Assembly: GCA_019752375.1 (NCBI GenBank)
Contig: JAIEMG010000025.1
Span: 1-40,823, forward strand
Direction: 5' to 3'
DNA from: Gemmataceae bacterium
Lineage (GTDB): Bacteria; Planctomycetota; Planctomycetia; Gemmatales; Gemmataceae
DNA: 40,823 nt
Part shown: positions 33,247 to 40,823 of the stretch, one piece after another
Position numbering within the stretch: position 1 is the stretch's first letter
How the letters are laid out: each line of letters starts with the position of its first letter
The notes under the pieces: generated by a model
Databases searched by the model: none
What the model saw: the letters and a program-made list of their open reading frames with translations, nothing else
Told to the model about the DNA's origin: nothing
Made by a program: the position numbers and the translations under genes

Positions 33247-33630
33247 ATGGCAAAGGCAGCAGGCAAGCCGCGCAAGAAGCTTCCCAAGGAGCTGGCAGTC
33301 ATCCGCGCCGACAACTGCACCGGCTGCGAGGCGTGCATCGAAGTGTGTCCGGTCGATTGCATCTACAAGGTGCCCGGCGAGGACCAGCCGAGCTTGCAGT
33401 CGTTCTGCGACATCGACCTGGAACGCTGCATCGGCTGCTCGCTGTGCGAACGCTGGTGCCCCTGGGATGCGATTGACATGGTGGACACGCCGGAGATTGC
33501 CAAGCACGTCGCCGACAAGGGCGGTCCGCCGGACTATGTCGAGAAAAACTGGGAGCGCCTGGTGAACGTCGCGCAGAGCCTCGCCGAGCTGTGCGCCGAA
33601 CAGCGTGCCGCGGCCCCCGCCAAGAAGTGA
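33247..33630 (+). CDS. 2[4Fe-4S] ferredoxin
   Basis: A 127-residue protein with two complete cluster motifs: CTGCEACIEVCP (Cys24, 27, 30, 34) and CIGCSLCERWCP (Cys61, 64, 67, 71). Each motif follows the C-x2-C-x2-C-x3-C-P rule, giving two low-potential clusters. The basic N-terminus and C-terminal helix (~45 residues) extend beyond the minimal fold. A cytoplasmic electron carrier; the partner is not evident, but the diheme peroxidase gene follows by 120 bases on the same strand. A role with the hydrogenase is possible but unsupported. Confidence 0.9.
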   Translation: MAKAAGKPRKKLPKELAVIRADNCTGCEACIEVCPVDCIYKVPGEDQPSLQSFCDIDLERCIGCSLCERWCPWDAIDMVDTPEIAKHVADKGGPPDYVEKNWERLVNVAQSLAELCAEQRAAAPAKK

Positions 33631-33750
33631 TCGCGTTGCCATCGCTTGTCGGTCGATGAACCCGCAGGCGATCCCATCGCGGCGGCAGAGCCTGAGGCAA
33701 CCGGACGTCGTCTTCGCACCAGTGGATCGACAACGCGTGGAGGGATGACC

Positions 33751-35238
33751 ATGCGGCACACGGAACGGCTTCTGCGCCCTTGGCCCGTCGCGATCCTCGG
33801 TTTGCTCCTCGTGGCCGGCTGCCAGCCGGCCGGGCGCTACGGTCCCGTACCGTCGCGGCCGTCGCGCGCCGTCAGTACCACGGCCGGGCAGAATACGCCA
33901 ACGCAACCCGAAGTGAAAGCTCCGCCGCCCTTGCCGGACGACTACGTCTGGATGGAGCCGAAGCGCAGCGACATGGAACTGCCGGTGCCGATCGTCTTCG
34001 TGCATGAGGGCAGCCAACCCGCCGAGTGGAACCGCCTCAAGAGCTTCTGGACCGAGGAGCCGACGCCCTCTGAACAGGCTGCCGCATTGACGACCATCGC
34101 GCCGTTCAATGTCATCGGCCTGGCCGTGCAATCGGCACGCGTCGTGAAGGTGAAAGTCCCCCTGGGCCTCGACGATCCCACGCCGTTCTTGCCGCCGTAC
34201 AATCCGCCGACACTGGGCAAGTGGGAGCTCGGCAAGCGTCTCTTCTTCGACAAGGAAGTCTTCCTCCAGCCGGCCACTGCATCGAAGACGCACTCGTGCG
34301 CCACCTGCCACGACCCCGCCCGCGGCTACACCGACGGCCGGCCAATGGCTGCGGGCAGCATCTTCAACACGCCGACGCTCATCAACTCCGTCTACAACAC
34401 CGCCCTGTTCTGGGATGGTCGTGCGGCCGCTCTCGAAGAGGTCGTCCAGCGTTCCCTGGAAGACGAACGCGACATTCCCACTGCCACCGCGTCGAATCGG
34501 CACTCGTGGACGGGCGTGGTGCAACGGCTGCGCGGCCGGCCGGAGTACGAAGCGCAGTTCAAACGCGTCTTCGGCACGCCGCCGACGCAGGACGCGGTCG
34601 GCAAGGCGCTGGCCACGTACATGCGAACGATCCTGGTCGGCAACTCGGTACACGACCGCGCCGTGCGTGCAATGAAAGAGCGGACCAAGGACCGCGGTCC
34701 GTTGCCCGAGGCACGCGACTTCGAGAGCGTCCTCGATGACGCAGCCGTCAAGAAGCTGGAGTCGCAGGGCGATCCGCTCAACAAGACAGAGGCGTCCCAA
34801 CGCCTGCAGCAGGCCGCCATGCTTTTCAGCGCTCGCGGCGCGGCCCGGTGCGTACAGTGCCATTCCGGCGCCAACTTCACCGACAACGACTTCCACAACC
34901 TCGGCATCGATGAAGCGAGCCGCAAGCCGACGCCCGGCAAAGAGACGGGCCGCTTCGCCGTGCTGCCGCCAGGGCTGAAGGACCGCCGTTCGATCGGAGC
35001 TTACAAGACGCCGACGCTGCGTGCCCTGCCGCGGACCGGGCCATTCTTCCACAACGGCAGCGGTTTTGGCGAGGAAGCACTCTTCTTCGCAGTGCTGGAA
35101 CACATCCGGAAAAAGGACAGCCCGTTTATTGATCCCGAGTTGCGGCCCGTCAAGCTGTCCGAGGATCAGGTGCGCGCCCTGGTTGTGTTCCTCAAGGCGC
35201 TGGATGGCGATCCGATCCCCGCCGTGTTGACCGAGTAG
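33751..35238 (+). CDS. diheme cytochrome c peroxidase/MauG-like lipoprotein
   Basis: A 495-residue protein. It begins with a lipoprotein signal (LGLLLVAGC, lipid Cys24), so it is anchored outside the cytoplasmic membrane. Two covalent heme sites are present: CATCH (183-187) and CVQCH (367-371). The surroundings match the family: NPPTLGKWELGKRLFFDKEV, SCATCHDPARGYTDG, FNTPTLINSVYN…FWDGRA and TPTLRALPRTGPFFHNGS. It probably reduces peroxide or oxidises a substrate with electrons from periplasmic cytochromes. The ATG has GGAGGG about six bases upstream. Confidence 0.88.
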   Translation: MRHTERLLRPWPVAILGLLLVAGCQPAGRYGPVPSRPSRAVSTTAGQNTPTQPEVKAPPPLPDDYVWMEPKRSDMELPVPIVFVHEGSQPAEWNRLKSFWTEEPTPSEQAAALTTIAPFNVIGLAVQSARVVKVKVPLGLDDPTPFLPPYNPPTLGKWELGKRLFFDKEVFLQPATASKTHSCATCHDPARGYTDGRPMAAGSIFNTPTLINSVYNTALFWDGRAAALEEVVQRSLEDERDIPTATASNRHSWTGVVQRLRGRPEYEAQFKRVFGTPPTQDAVGKALATYMRTILVGNSVHDRAVRAMKERTKDRGPLPEARDFESVLDDAAVKKLESQGDPLNKTEASQRLQQAAMLFSARGAARCVQCHSGANFTDNDFHNLGIDEASRKPTPGKETGRFAVLPPGLKDRRSIGAYKTPTLRALPRTGPFFHNGSGFGEEALFFAVLEHIRKKDSPFIDPELRPVKLSEDQVRALVVFLKALDGDPIPAVLTE

Positions 35239-35247
35239 GGTGCCGGG

Positions 35248-35445
35248 CTGCAACGAGTGTTGTAGGGTGCGTCAAGCGTACTCGCGCGGACGCACCGGAC
35301 TTTGCAGCGACGGAACGGCTCCGCGCGGGGCTCGTGCGGGACCTGCTTGCGACGGGCATTGGCCTTGCAGCGACGAAACTGCTCCGCGCGGGGCTGGTGC
35401 GTCCGCGCGAGTACGCTTGACGCACCCTACATAAACTGCAACGAG
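35248..35445. mobile_element. 171-bp inverted-repeat element flanked by 10-bp direct repeats
   Basis: TGTAGGGTGCGTCAAGCGTA at 35261 faces its complement ending at 35431. CTGCAACGAG stands outside on both sides (35248-35257; 35436-35445). Inside, a ~45-base unit (TGCAGCGACG-AAC-GCTCCGC…) is repeated directly. Same family as 16138-16250. Confidence 0.7.
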
Positions 35446-35455
35446 GACCGCCCCC

Positions 35456-36304
35456 ATGTCGCGATGGCCCTGTCTGCTCCTTCTGCTTGCTGCCGTCGGC
35501 TGCGCCCGGCCAGGAGCGCCGCGATCGAACGTCCAGCTTGCCATCCAGAACCCCTCGTCGGCCCGGTCGGACACGAAGCCGCTTCCCGACACGAGGCCTT
35601 TGCCCGACGTGAAGACCAAGGACCCGCCACCCGCGGTCGTCCCGGGCGAGCCGACTGCGACGGCGAACCAGGAGGCCGGAATCCTCAGCGGCCTGGTGCG
35701 CTGGGAAGGCGCCATCGACGCGCTGGCCGAAAAGGCCGGGAACCGCTTGCGGATCAATCCTCGGAACCAGGGCATCGCGGACGCAGTCGTCTGGTTGGTC
35801 GAGCCGCCGGGACCACTGGCCGGCGAAGGACGGGAACTGACGTTGACCCAGCGTGACGGAGCGTTTCAACCGCACGTTGAGACGGCCTTGCGCGGCAGCA
35901 AGCTGCGCATGCTCAGCGCCGATCCACAGGCGACTTTTCGCGCGAGCGGCGCCGCCGATTTCAGCTGCATGGTCAAACAGGGCAAACCAGAGATCCGCGT
36001 CCTCGATCGACCGGGCCTGGTCGAGATGCGCTCCGAGCTGAATCCTGACGCCTTGTCCCATGTCTGGGTGTTCGGGCACGGCTACTTCGCGAAGACCGAT
36101 GCCGACGGCCACTTTCGCCTGCCGGAGTTGAAGCCGGGCACTTACGAGCTAACCTTGTGGCACGAAGGCTGGCGCAAGACCGGCGCCGAGCAGCCCACCT
36201 TCTCGCCGCCCGTGCGTCGACACGTCACCGTCAAGCTTGGCGACGGTCAAGGTGCAACGATCCAATGGCTGCTTTCTAGCCGCATGGTCGACGAGGTGAA
36301 GTAG
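35456..36304 (+). CDS. lipoprotein with carboxypeptidase-regulatory-like domain
   Basis: A 282-residue protein. A lipoprotein signal (LLLLLAAVGC) is followed by a Pro/Thr-rich linker. The main part reads SGLVRWEGAI…NQGIADAVVWLVEPPG, an Ig-like strand set, then LSHVWVFGHGYFAKTDADGH and FRLPELKPGTYELTLWHEGW. This ending is the usual transthyretin-like regulatory domain seen in many planctomycete exported proteins; the preceding segment is cupredoxin-like in length but shows no full copper site that I can defend. It follows the peroxidase gene with only the repeat between. Confidence 0.65.
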   Translation: MSRWPCLLLLLAAVGCARPGAPRSNVQLAIQNPSSARSDTKPLPDTRPLPDVKTKDPPPAVVPGEPTATANQEAGILSGLVRWEGAIDALAEKAGNRLRINPRNQGIADAVVWLVEPPGPLAGEGRELTLTQRDGAFQPHVETALRGSKLRMLSADPQATFRASGAADFSCMVKQGKPEIRVLDRPGLVEMRSELNPDALSHVWVFGHGYFAKTDADGHFRLPELKPGTYELTLWHEGWRKTGAEQPTFSPPVRRHVTVKLGDGQGATIQWLLSSRMVDEVK

Positions 36305-36339
36305 GTACGCCGGTACTTTGAGGTTGAAGTTGCCGCGAA

Positions 36340-36473
36340 AATGACGAATGACGAAGCCCGAATGACGAATCAATGTCCAATGACGAAGCTGCAATGGATG
36401 GGTGCGGCTCCTTGACCTTCGGTCATTGGGGTTTGGTCCTTGATTCGTCATTCGGGCTTCGTCATTCGTCATT
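36340..36473. repeat. 134-bp palindrome of AATGACGAA units
   Basis: The left arm AATGACGAATGACGAAGCCC… faces the right arm …GGGCTTCGTCATTCGTCATT. A related single arm is at 40698-40745. Confidence 0.75.
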
Positions 36474-36610
36474 GCTCCCAAACGCTGAAAGGTGAAGTAG
36501 CGATGTAGAAGTAGTCGGCTCACCGAACGCGGGTGAGATTGCTTGCAACGCCGGCCATCCCTCGGTACTTTCCGGTGACGACAACCAACGAACCACGGAC
36601 GACGACCCCG

Positions 36611-37426
36611 ATGGACAAGCATTTGCGCCCGGCCTTGGTCGAGTTGATCGGCACTTTCGCGCTGGTCTTCATCTCCGCCGGCATCGTTTGCACGACTAAC
36701 CTGGTCGCAGGATCGGATGGAGCCTTGGCCCAGTCCAACCTGGTCGCCATTGCCCTGGCCGAGGGCCTGATCTACGCGGCGGCGCTGACGACGACGCTTC
36801 CTGCGTCTGGCGGTTTTCTGAACCCGGCGGTGGCACTGATGCTCTGGGTCTTTCGCCGGCTGGAGGGGCAGCGCGCCATCTGGCTGATCGGCGCCCAGTT
36901 TGTCGGGGCCATCCTTGCCGGCCTCTGTGTCCGCCTTATCTTTTCCGATGAAGTGCTGCGGTTGCCTGGCGTCCGCTGCGGCGCGCCCCACTTGAATGTC
37001 GCCGCGTTCCTGGGCGGCAGCTTCTTCAAGACGGTGCTGAGCGGCATCGCCATCGAACTCGCCTTGACCTTTTTGCTTACCTTCGCCATCTTCGGCACTG
37101 TCCTGGACCCGCGGGCCGCGCGGATGGGCGGCCTGGGCGTCGGTCTAACGCTGACGGCCCTGGTCCTGTTCGGTCAACCCCTGACAGGCGCCGCAATGAA
37201 CCCGGCGCGCTGGCTTGGTCCCGTGATCTGGGAATTGTCGATCCCCGGCATGCAAGGCGAAGCCTTCCGCGACCACATGGTCTACTGGATCGGCCCGCTG
37301 TTCGGGGCGCTGCTTGCCGGCGCCGTTTACGAGTTCCTGATCCTGCCCGCCAGCGTCCAGGCGGAGACGACGGGCGAGCCGAAACACGAGAAAATGAGCG
37401 AACCGCACGCAAAGGCAAAGAAATAA
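36611..37426 (+). CDS. aquaporin/glycerol-facilitator family channel
   Basis: A 271-residue MIP-family protein with six membrane helices and the two pore motifs: GGFLNPAVAL (Asn71-Pro-Ala) and AAMNPARWLG (Asn197-Pro-Ala-Arg200). The first helix begins LVELIGTFALVFISAG, the family signature. Conserved Arg200 in the selectivity filter is present. It passes water or small neutral solutes. The C-terminal tail is charged (GEPKHEKMSEPHAKAKK). I start at MDKHLRP; upstream codons are not conserved-looking. Confidence 0.92.
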   Translation: MDKHLRPALVELIGTFALVFISAGIVCTTNLVAGSDGALAQSNLVAIALAEGLIYAAALTTTLPASGGFLNPAVALMLWVFRRLEGQRAIWLIGAQFVGAILAGLCVRLIFSDEVLRLPGVRCGAPHLNVAAFLGGSFFKTVLSGIAIELALTFLLTFAIFGTVLDPRAARMGGLGVGLTLTALVLFGQPLTGAAMNPARWLGPVIWELSIPGMQGEAFRDHMVYWIGPLFGALLAGAVYEFLILPASVQAETTGEPKHEKMSEPHAKAKK

Positions 37427-37453
37427 AGGCCGGAGGCCGGGATAGCACGACCC

Positions 37454-37516
37454 GTGGGACGGACATTTCTGTTCGTCCGGCACCGAGCACGGACGGACAG
37501 AAATGTCCGTCCCACC
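37454..37516. repeat. palindrome GTGGGACGGACATTTCTGT
   Basis: GTGGGACGGACATTTCTGT-CGTCCG faces CGGACGGACAGAAATGTCCGT-CCAC, a 63-bp hairpin unit between the aquaporin and DUF3501 genes. Confidence 0.75.
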
Positions 37517-37575
37517 GAGGTGGATTTCTTCTCGCGGCTGCTTTGCAGTCCCGCGCCATCGACCAGGGATGGTCC

Positions 37576-38190
37576 ATGCGTCCGCTGACTTTCGACGATC
37601 TGTTGCCGTTAAGCGAATACGCGGGGCAGCGCCACGAGTTCTTCGAGGCGAACCAGCGCTACCTGGACCGCTATCGGCGCATCCGCATCGGCCCTTCTCT
37701 CACGCTCCTTTTCGAAAATCGCCAGACATTGTGGTTTCGCGTTCAGGAGTTGCTGCGCGTCGCCCGGCTGGTCGAGCCGACGAGCGTGCAGCAGGAGTTG
37801 GATCTCTACAATCGCCTGCTGCCGCGCCGCGATCGACTCCAGGCTGCCCTGCTCATCGAGGTCTCCGATCAGGCGCGCTTGTCGCAGGAGCTGGCCTTCT
37901 GGCAGAAGATCCAGGGCGATCATCTTCGGCTGTGCATCGGCGATCAGGACATTCCCGCTTTGCTGGTGACCTGCCGTCCCGAGGATCGTTGCGTCGGCAC
38001 CGCCCACTGGGTGCAGTTCGCGGTACCCCCCGCCCAGCGCCAGCTGCTCATCGATTTCGCTCAGCCCGCGCGGTTTGAAATGCGCTACGCTTCCTACCGG
38101 CATGAAAGCCCATTCCTCAGCGACGAGGTGCGGCAGAGCCTGCACGACGACTTGCAGATGTCGGACAAGGACGCGCAAGCGTCCGCGTGA
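37576..38190 (+). CDS. DUF3501 family protein
   Basis: A 204-residue protein starting MRPLTFDDLLPLSEYAGQRH, then RIRIGPSLTLLFENRQTLWF and VQELLRVARLVEPTSVQQEL. This order is characteristic of the DUF3501 family, frequently found near rubrerythrin or Fe-S genes; none is adjacent here. The C-terminal half continues RYASYRHESPFLSDEVRQSL. Function unknown. The start is placed at the family's usual N-terminus; an ATG at 37543 would add eleven residues. A strong terminator lies ~290 bases downstream. Confidence 0.8.
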   Translation: MRPLTFDDLLPLSEYAGQRHEFFEANQRYLDRYRRIRIGPSLTLLFENRQTLWFRVQELLRVARLVEPTSVQQELDLYNRLLPRRDRLQAALLIEVSDQARLSQELAFWQKIQGDHLRLCIGDQDIPALLVTCRPEDRCVGTAHWVQFAVPPAQRQLLIDFAQPARFEMRYASYRHESPFLSDEVRQSLHDDLQMSDKDAQASA

Positions 38191-38352
38191 CGTTCGCGAC
38201 CTCTTTGCCCGGCTTGCCACGCTTGACGCTCCCGATTTCGATGATCTTGTCGCTTGCGATTTGCCGATAGTATCGGTGGCAACGCTACAGTGCATTTCCC
38301 CGAATGCCATGCAGCTTGCCGCTTTCACTCTCGCGATTGGGTTAAGAAGCCA

Positions 38353-38447
38353 TCCAAGAATAAGTTCGGAGCTTCGTAGGACGGATTTCCAATCCGTCCG
38401 TGTCTGCCGGACGGATTGGAAATCCGTCCTACGAATTTATTCTTGGA
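38353..38447. repeat. nested REP-like palindrome (GGACGGATTTCCAATCCGTCC family)
   Basis: The outer arms TCCAAGAATAA / TTATTCTTGGA enclose TTCGTAGGACGGATTTCC-type arms, which themselves are palindromes. It resembles the unit at 33039 but has the additional outer arms. Confidence 0.7.
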
Positions 38448-38477
38448 CGAGTTCTAAGGTAAGTTCCGCTGCATCCT

Positions 38478-38510
38478 GGGCCGCTTCACTCGTGGTGAAG
38501 CGGCCCTTTT
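38478..38510 (+). terminator. strong rho-independent terminator
   Basis: Perfect 12-bp stem GGGCCGCTTCAC / GTGAAGCGGCCC, five-base loop, then TTTT. Confidence 0.85.
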
Positions 38511-38692
38511 CAATTCCCTTCCCACCCGCCGACTTTGCGGGCCGCGTGCCTTCACTCCTCTGGAAAAAGAGGCGAAATCCGCTTCCTTTGCCCCACCTCC
38601 GTCGGTTCAATGGATCGTCGGCGGGGACTGTACTTCACCAGAATGCCGTACTCGCCGTATTCGCCGCGCTGGGCAATGTCCGGAGCAATTTC

Positions 38693-38962
38693 ATGAGTCC
38701 GCTCGATCTCGTCCTGGTCCTGGTCATCGCGGGCATTTGTGGTTCGTTGGGTCAGGCCATCGGCGGCTACAGCGGCGGCGGGTGCCTGGTGTCGATCGTC
38801 CTTGGCTTCATCGGGGCGCTCATCGGCGTCTACCTTGCCCGCCTGCTGGAGTTGCCGATTCTCTGGGCGCCGGAAGGCTTTCCCGTCGTCTGGTCCGTTC
38901 TCGGAGCGGCCCTGTTTGTCGCGTTCATCAATCTCCTGCGCCGGCCGCGCAGGCGCGATTGA
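38693..38962 (+). CDS. GlsB/YeaQ/YmgE-type small membrane protein
   Basis: An 89-residue protein with three hydrophobic helices and glycine-rich turns (VLVIAGICGSLGQAIGGYSG, VLGFIGALIGVYLARLL), the layout of the transglycosylase-associated/GlsB family linked to stress responses in other bacteria. It lies 114 bases upstream of the MscS gene on the same strand. The longer frame from 38075 overlaps DUF3501 and the terminator and is not used. Confidence 0.75.
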   Translation: MSPLDLVLVLVIAGICGSLGQAIGGYSGGGCLVSIVLGFIGALIGVYLARLLELPILWAPEGFPVVWSVLGAALFVAFINLLRRPRRRD

Positions 38963-39076
38963 CACGCCGGAAGCCAGCCAGTACCCTCCCGCCCGGCAGA
39001 TCGGCACTTCCCGCCTCTCCGCCCCGGCCACGGAACGCCCGGGCGCCAACTCCGCTCGCATCGCCAGGAGGGCACC

Positions 39077-40684
39077 ATGGACATTTGGTCCCACGTCCGC
39101 ACCTTCTTCGCCGACGACCGTCTGGATGCCAACCTCATCGGCTTCTACGGCGTCATCGTGGTGACGTTCATCGTCTCGATGGTGATGCGACGCCTGATGA
39201 CGCGCGGCGGCGCCCGCCTGGTGGGCTGGACCGGCGTGCATTGGCTCGAAGCGGCCGGCGACGAGGCGATGCGCCACATGCGCTCCCTGCTTTTCTGGCT
39301 GACCGTTTGCTTCATGTCTGCCACGGTTGTCTTTGGCATCGTCTACCACCTCGTCGGCCGCGACCTGCGTCACGATCTTGGCGACTGGTATCACCACTTC
39401 ACCGTCGAGCAACTCGTCCGCTACGGTCTCACGCTGGCGACGCTGCTGGCCGTCATGGTGACGACGCGATTCGCTATCTGGACGGTTCGGCGCGTGCGGC
39501 CCGCATTGCAGCATCAAGCGGACGCCTGCATCGGCAAGGTCGGCAACCGTGACGCCCTGTGCAGCTGGTTCGCCCTGCTGGAGCGTTTCAGCCTGGTGGT
39601 CGTACGTCTTGGCGGTCTGTGGATGGCCGGCCACGTCATCGGCTTCGGGCAGTGGAGCAACTCGTTGGTCGGCTTCATCCTGCGCATGTTGACCATCGTG
39701 GTGGCGGCGCGGCTGCTGACGCTGGCCTGCCGCACGCTGTCGCATACCGCGGCTGACATGGGCGATCGGCAGTTTGCCGCGGGCCATCTGCACCGCTACT
39801 GGGAGCGTATGAGCCGGCTGTTTCCCTTCGGCGAGCGCTGCTTCGAGGCCGCGGTATATGTCTCGGTGGCGTCCCTGTGCGTGAGCGAGCTGCACTTCAT
39901 TGCGATGATTGCCGATTTCGGTCCGCGCATCGTGCAATGCATCGGCATCCTGTTCGGCACCCGCGTGCTGATCGAGCTCTCGCAGGTGCTGCTCAACGAG
40001 GCGTTTGGCCTGTACGACCCGGCGCACATCCTGGACGCCAAGGGCCGCACTCTGGTGCCGCTGCTGCAATCCGTCTGCCAGTACGTCCTCTACTTCGGCT
40101 CGGTCGTGGTGATGCTCGGCGTCCTGGGCGTGGACACGCGGCCGATCCTGGCCGGAGCCGGCATCCTTGGCCTCGCCGTCGGCCTCGGTGCGCAAAACCT
40201 GGTCACCGACGTCGTGTCCGGCTTCTTCATCCTGTTCGAGAACCAGTACCTCGTCGGCGACTACGTCAAGGTGGGAGACGCGGTCGGCACCGTCGAGGCA
40301 GTCGGCATCCGGCTGACGCAGATCCGCGATGGGCACGGCAAGCTGTGGATCATCCCCAACGGTCAGATCAAGGGCGTGACCAGTTACTCGAAGGGCTACA
40401 TCAACGCCGTGGTCGATCTCAAGGTCCCAGCCGGCAGCGACCTGGAACACGTCTTCCGCGCCATGGCCGATGCGGGACGTCGCCTGCGCAAGGCGCACAA
40501 GGAAGTGCTGGCCGAAACGGAAGTCCAGGGCGTCGTGGAGTTGGGCACGTCGGACATGACGGTCCGAGCGGTGACGAAAGTCGAGCCCGGCACGCACGGG
40601 GCGATGCAGAGCGAGTACCGCCGCTTCCTCAAGCAGGTGCTCGACCAGAAGGAAGAAGTAACGCGGCCGCGTTTGGCGGCGTGA
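39077..40684 (+). CDS. MscS-family mechanosensitive ion channel
   Basis: A 535-residue membrane protein with several N-terminal helices (extra ones relative to minimal MscS) and the conserved pore and beta domain: AGAGILGLAVGLGAQNLVTD, SGFFILFENQYLVGDYVKVG, TVEAVGIRLTQIRDGHGKLW, IPNGQIKGVTSYSKG. The pore helix is rich in Gly and Ala as required. It should open under membrane tension and release solutes during osmotic down-shock. GGAGG lies about 9 bases before the ATG. Confidence 0.92.
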   Translation: MDIWSHVRTFFADDRLDANLIGFYGVIVVTFIVSMVMRRLMTRGGARLVGWTGVHWLEAAGDEAMRHMRSLLFWLTVCFMSATVVFGIVYHLVGRDLRHDLGDWYHHFTVEQLVRYGLTLATLLAVMVTTRFAIWTVRRVRPALQHQADACIGKVGNRDALCSWFALLERFSLVVVRLGGLWMAGHVIGFGQWSNSLVGFILRMLTIVVAARLLTLACRTLSHTAADMGDRQFAAGHLHRYWERMSRLFPFGERCFEAAVYVSVASLCVSELHFIAMIADFGPRIVQCIGILFGTRVLIELSQVLLNEAFGLYDPAHILDAKGRTLVPLLQSVCQYVLYFGSVVVMLGVLGVDTRPILAGAGILGLAVGLGAQNLVTDVVSGFFILFENQYLVGDYVKVGDAVGTVEAVGIRLTQIRDGHGKLWIIPNGQIKGVTSYSKGYINAVVDLKVPAGSDLEHVFRAMADAGRRLRKAHKEVLAETEVQGVVELGTSDMTVRAVTKVEPGTHGAMQSEYRRFLKQVLDQKEEVTRPRLAA

Positions 40685-40697
40685 GGCCCCTGCGGGG

Positions 40698-40745
40698 AAT
40701 GACGAACGACGAAGCCCGAATGACGAAGCAATGTCCAATGACCAG
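40698..40745. repeat. single arm of the AATGACGAA palindrome family
   Basis: AATGACGAACGACGAAGCCC… matches the left arm of 36340-36473; no right arm follows because the MITE-like copy begins seven bases later. Confidence 0.6.
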
Positions 40746-40751
40746 GCTCTA

Positions 40752-40823
40752 AGAGTCTATCTGCAAAGAAACGCTTGAAACTAGGGGTATCCTGGAATTG
40801 CGATCACGCCTGAATCGCGTTTT
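40752..40823. mobile_element. MITE-like element (family AGAGTCTATC), copy 2, cut by the window end
   Basis: These 72 bases are identical to the reverse complement of 16797-16868, starting at the same terminal AGAGTCTATCTGCAAAG. The element continues beyond the window. Confidence 0.8.

Larger units (their letters stand above)
38191..38692. other. intergenic stretch with palindrome and terminator
   Basis: About 500 bases with no supported gene; it holds the REP-like unit at 38353-38447 and a strong terminator at 38478-38510. Confidence 0.6.

Noticed and set aside
38552..40738. 728-codon minus-strand frame opposite the MscS gene
   Set aside because: Same reason: the MscS beta domain and GlsB-like gene are on the plus strand.

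Overview
The window looks like a piece of a high-GC planctomycete chromosome, probably from the Gemmata/Pirellula side of the phylum. The basis is a serine/threonine kinase with a short N-terminal planctomycete-style extension, several small hypothetical proteins of a type I associate with planctomycetes, abundant dispersed palindromic repeats and generally GC-rich codon use. This is inference; there is no rRNA or marker gene in the window to settle it. The right end stops inside a repeat copy, which suggests a contig end.

Left part (1-9,930) is accessory DNA. Positions 142-5079 carry a tightly packed minus-strand operon of six genes. Five of them encode different PD-(D/E)XK nuclease-fold proteins, each with a complete D...E-x-K signature, and the sixth is a ~70-residue protein whose reading frame is broken by a -1 shift at a G-GGC-CCA heptamer. 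No helicase, ATPase, methyltransferase or integrase accompanies them inside the window. To the right lie the 3' half of a tRNA-Val (6190-6229), beginning in the anticodon loop, and then a fragment of a tyrosine-recombinase N-terminus. After that come fragments of an RNA-repair kinase-phosphatase and of a phage terminase, small accessory genes, the 3' half of a tRNA-Gln (9251-9291) and a broken IS110-type transposase. This is best read as stacked integrative elements: the nuclease operon is cargo of an island whose right attachment site is the tRNA-Val half.

Middle part (10,102-24,512) is a hydrogen-oxidation locus. It begins with the small and large subunits of a Group 1h-like (actinobacterial-type, high-affinity) [NiFe] hydrogenase and a NifU-C-domain-like protein without the usual cysteines. 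A PAS-domain protein and two stand-alone receiver proteins follow; one receiver is interrupted by a TGA exactly where its neighbour has Trp. Next are a sigma-54 activator whose C-terminal DNA-binding domain has been cut off by a 164-bp MITE-like insertion, a HigBA toxin-antitoxin pair, the maturation genes hypC-hypD-hypE, and a TPR-PaaK-like fusion. Together these could sense a redox or H2 signal and build and run the enzyme; hypA, hypB, hypF and an endopeptidase must be elsewhere if present.

Right part (24,534-40,684) is mixed chromosomal content: a membrane Ser/Thr kinase with a PA14-like exterior, a B12-binding radical SAM protein, tRNA-Leu(TAA), small exported proteins, and an MFS transporter. 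A decayed HNH endonuclease with its small partner, a 2[4Fe-4S] ferredoxin, a diheme cytochrome c peroxidase-like lipoprotein, a second lipoprotein, an aquaporin, a DUF3501 protein, a GlsB/YeaQ-type membrane protein and an MscS channel complete it. Dispersed inverted-repeat elements, some flanked by ~10-bp direct repeats, sit in nearly every larger intergenic gap.

Single-base frameshifts or nonsense changes recur at about 2300, 7940, 9610, 14404, 14785 and 32300-32500. Some may be real decay, but sequencing error cannot be excluded from the sequence alone.
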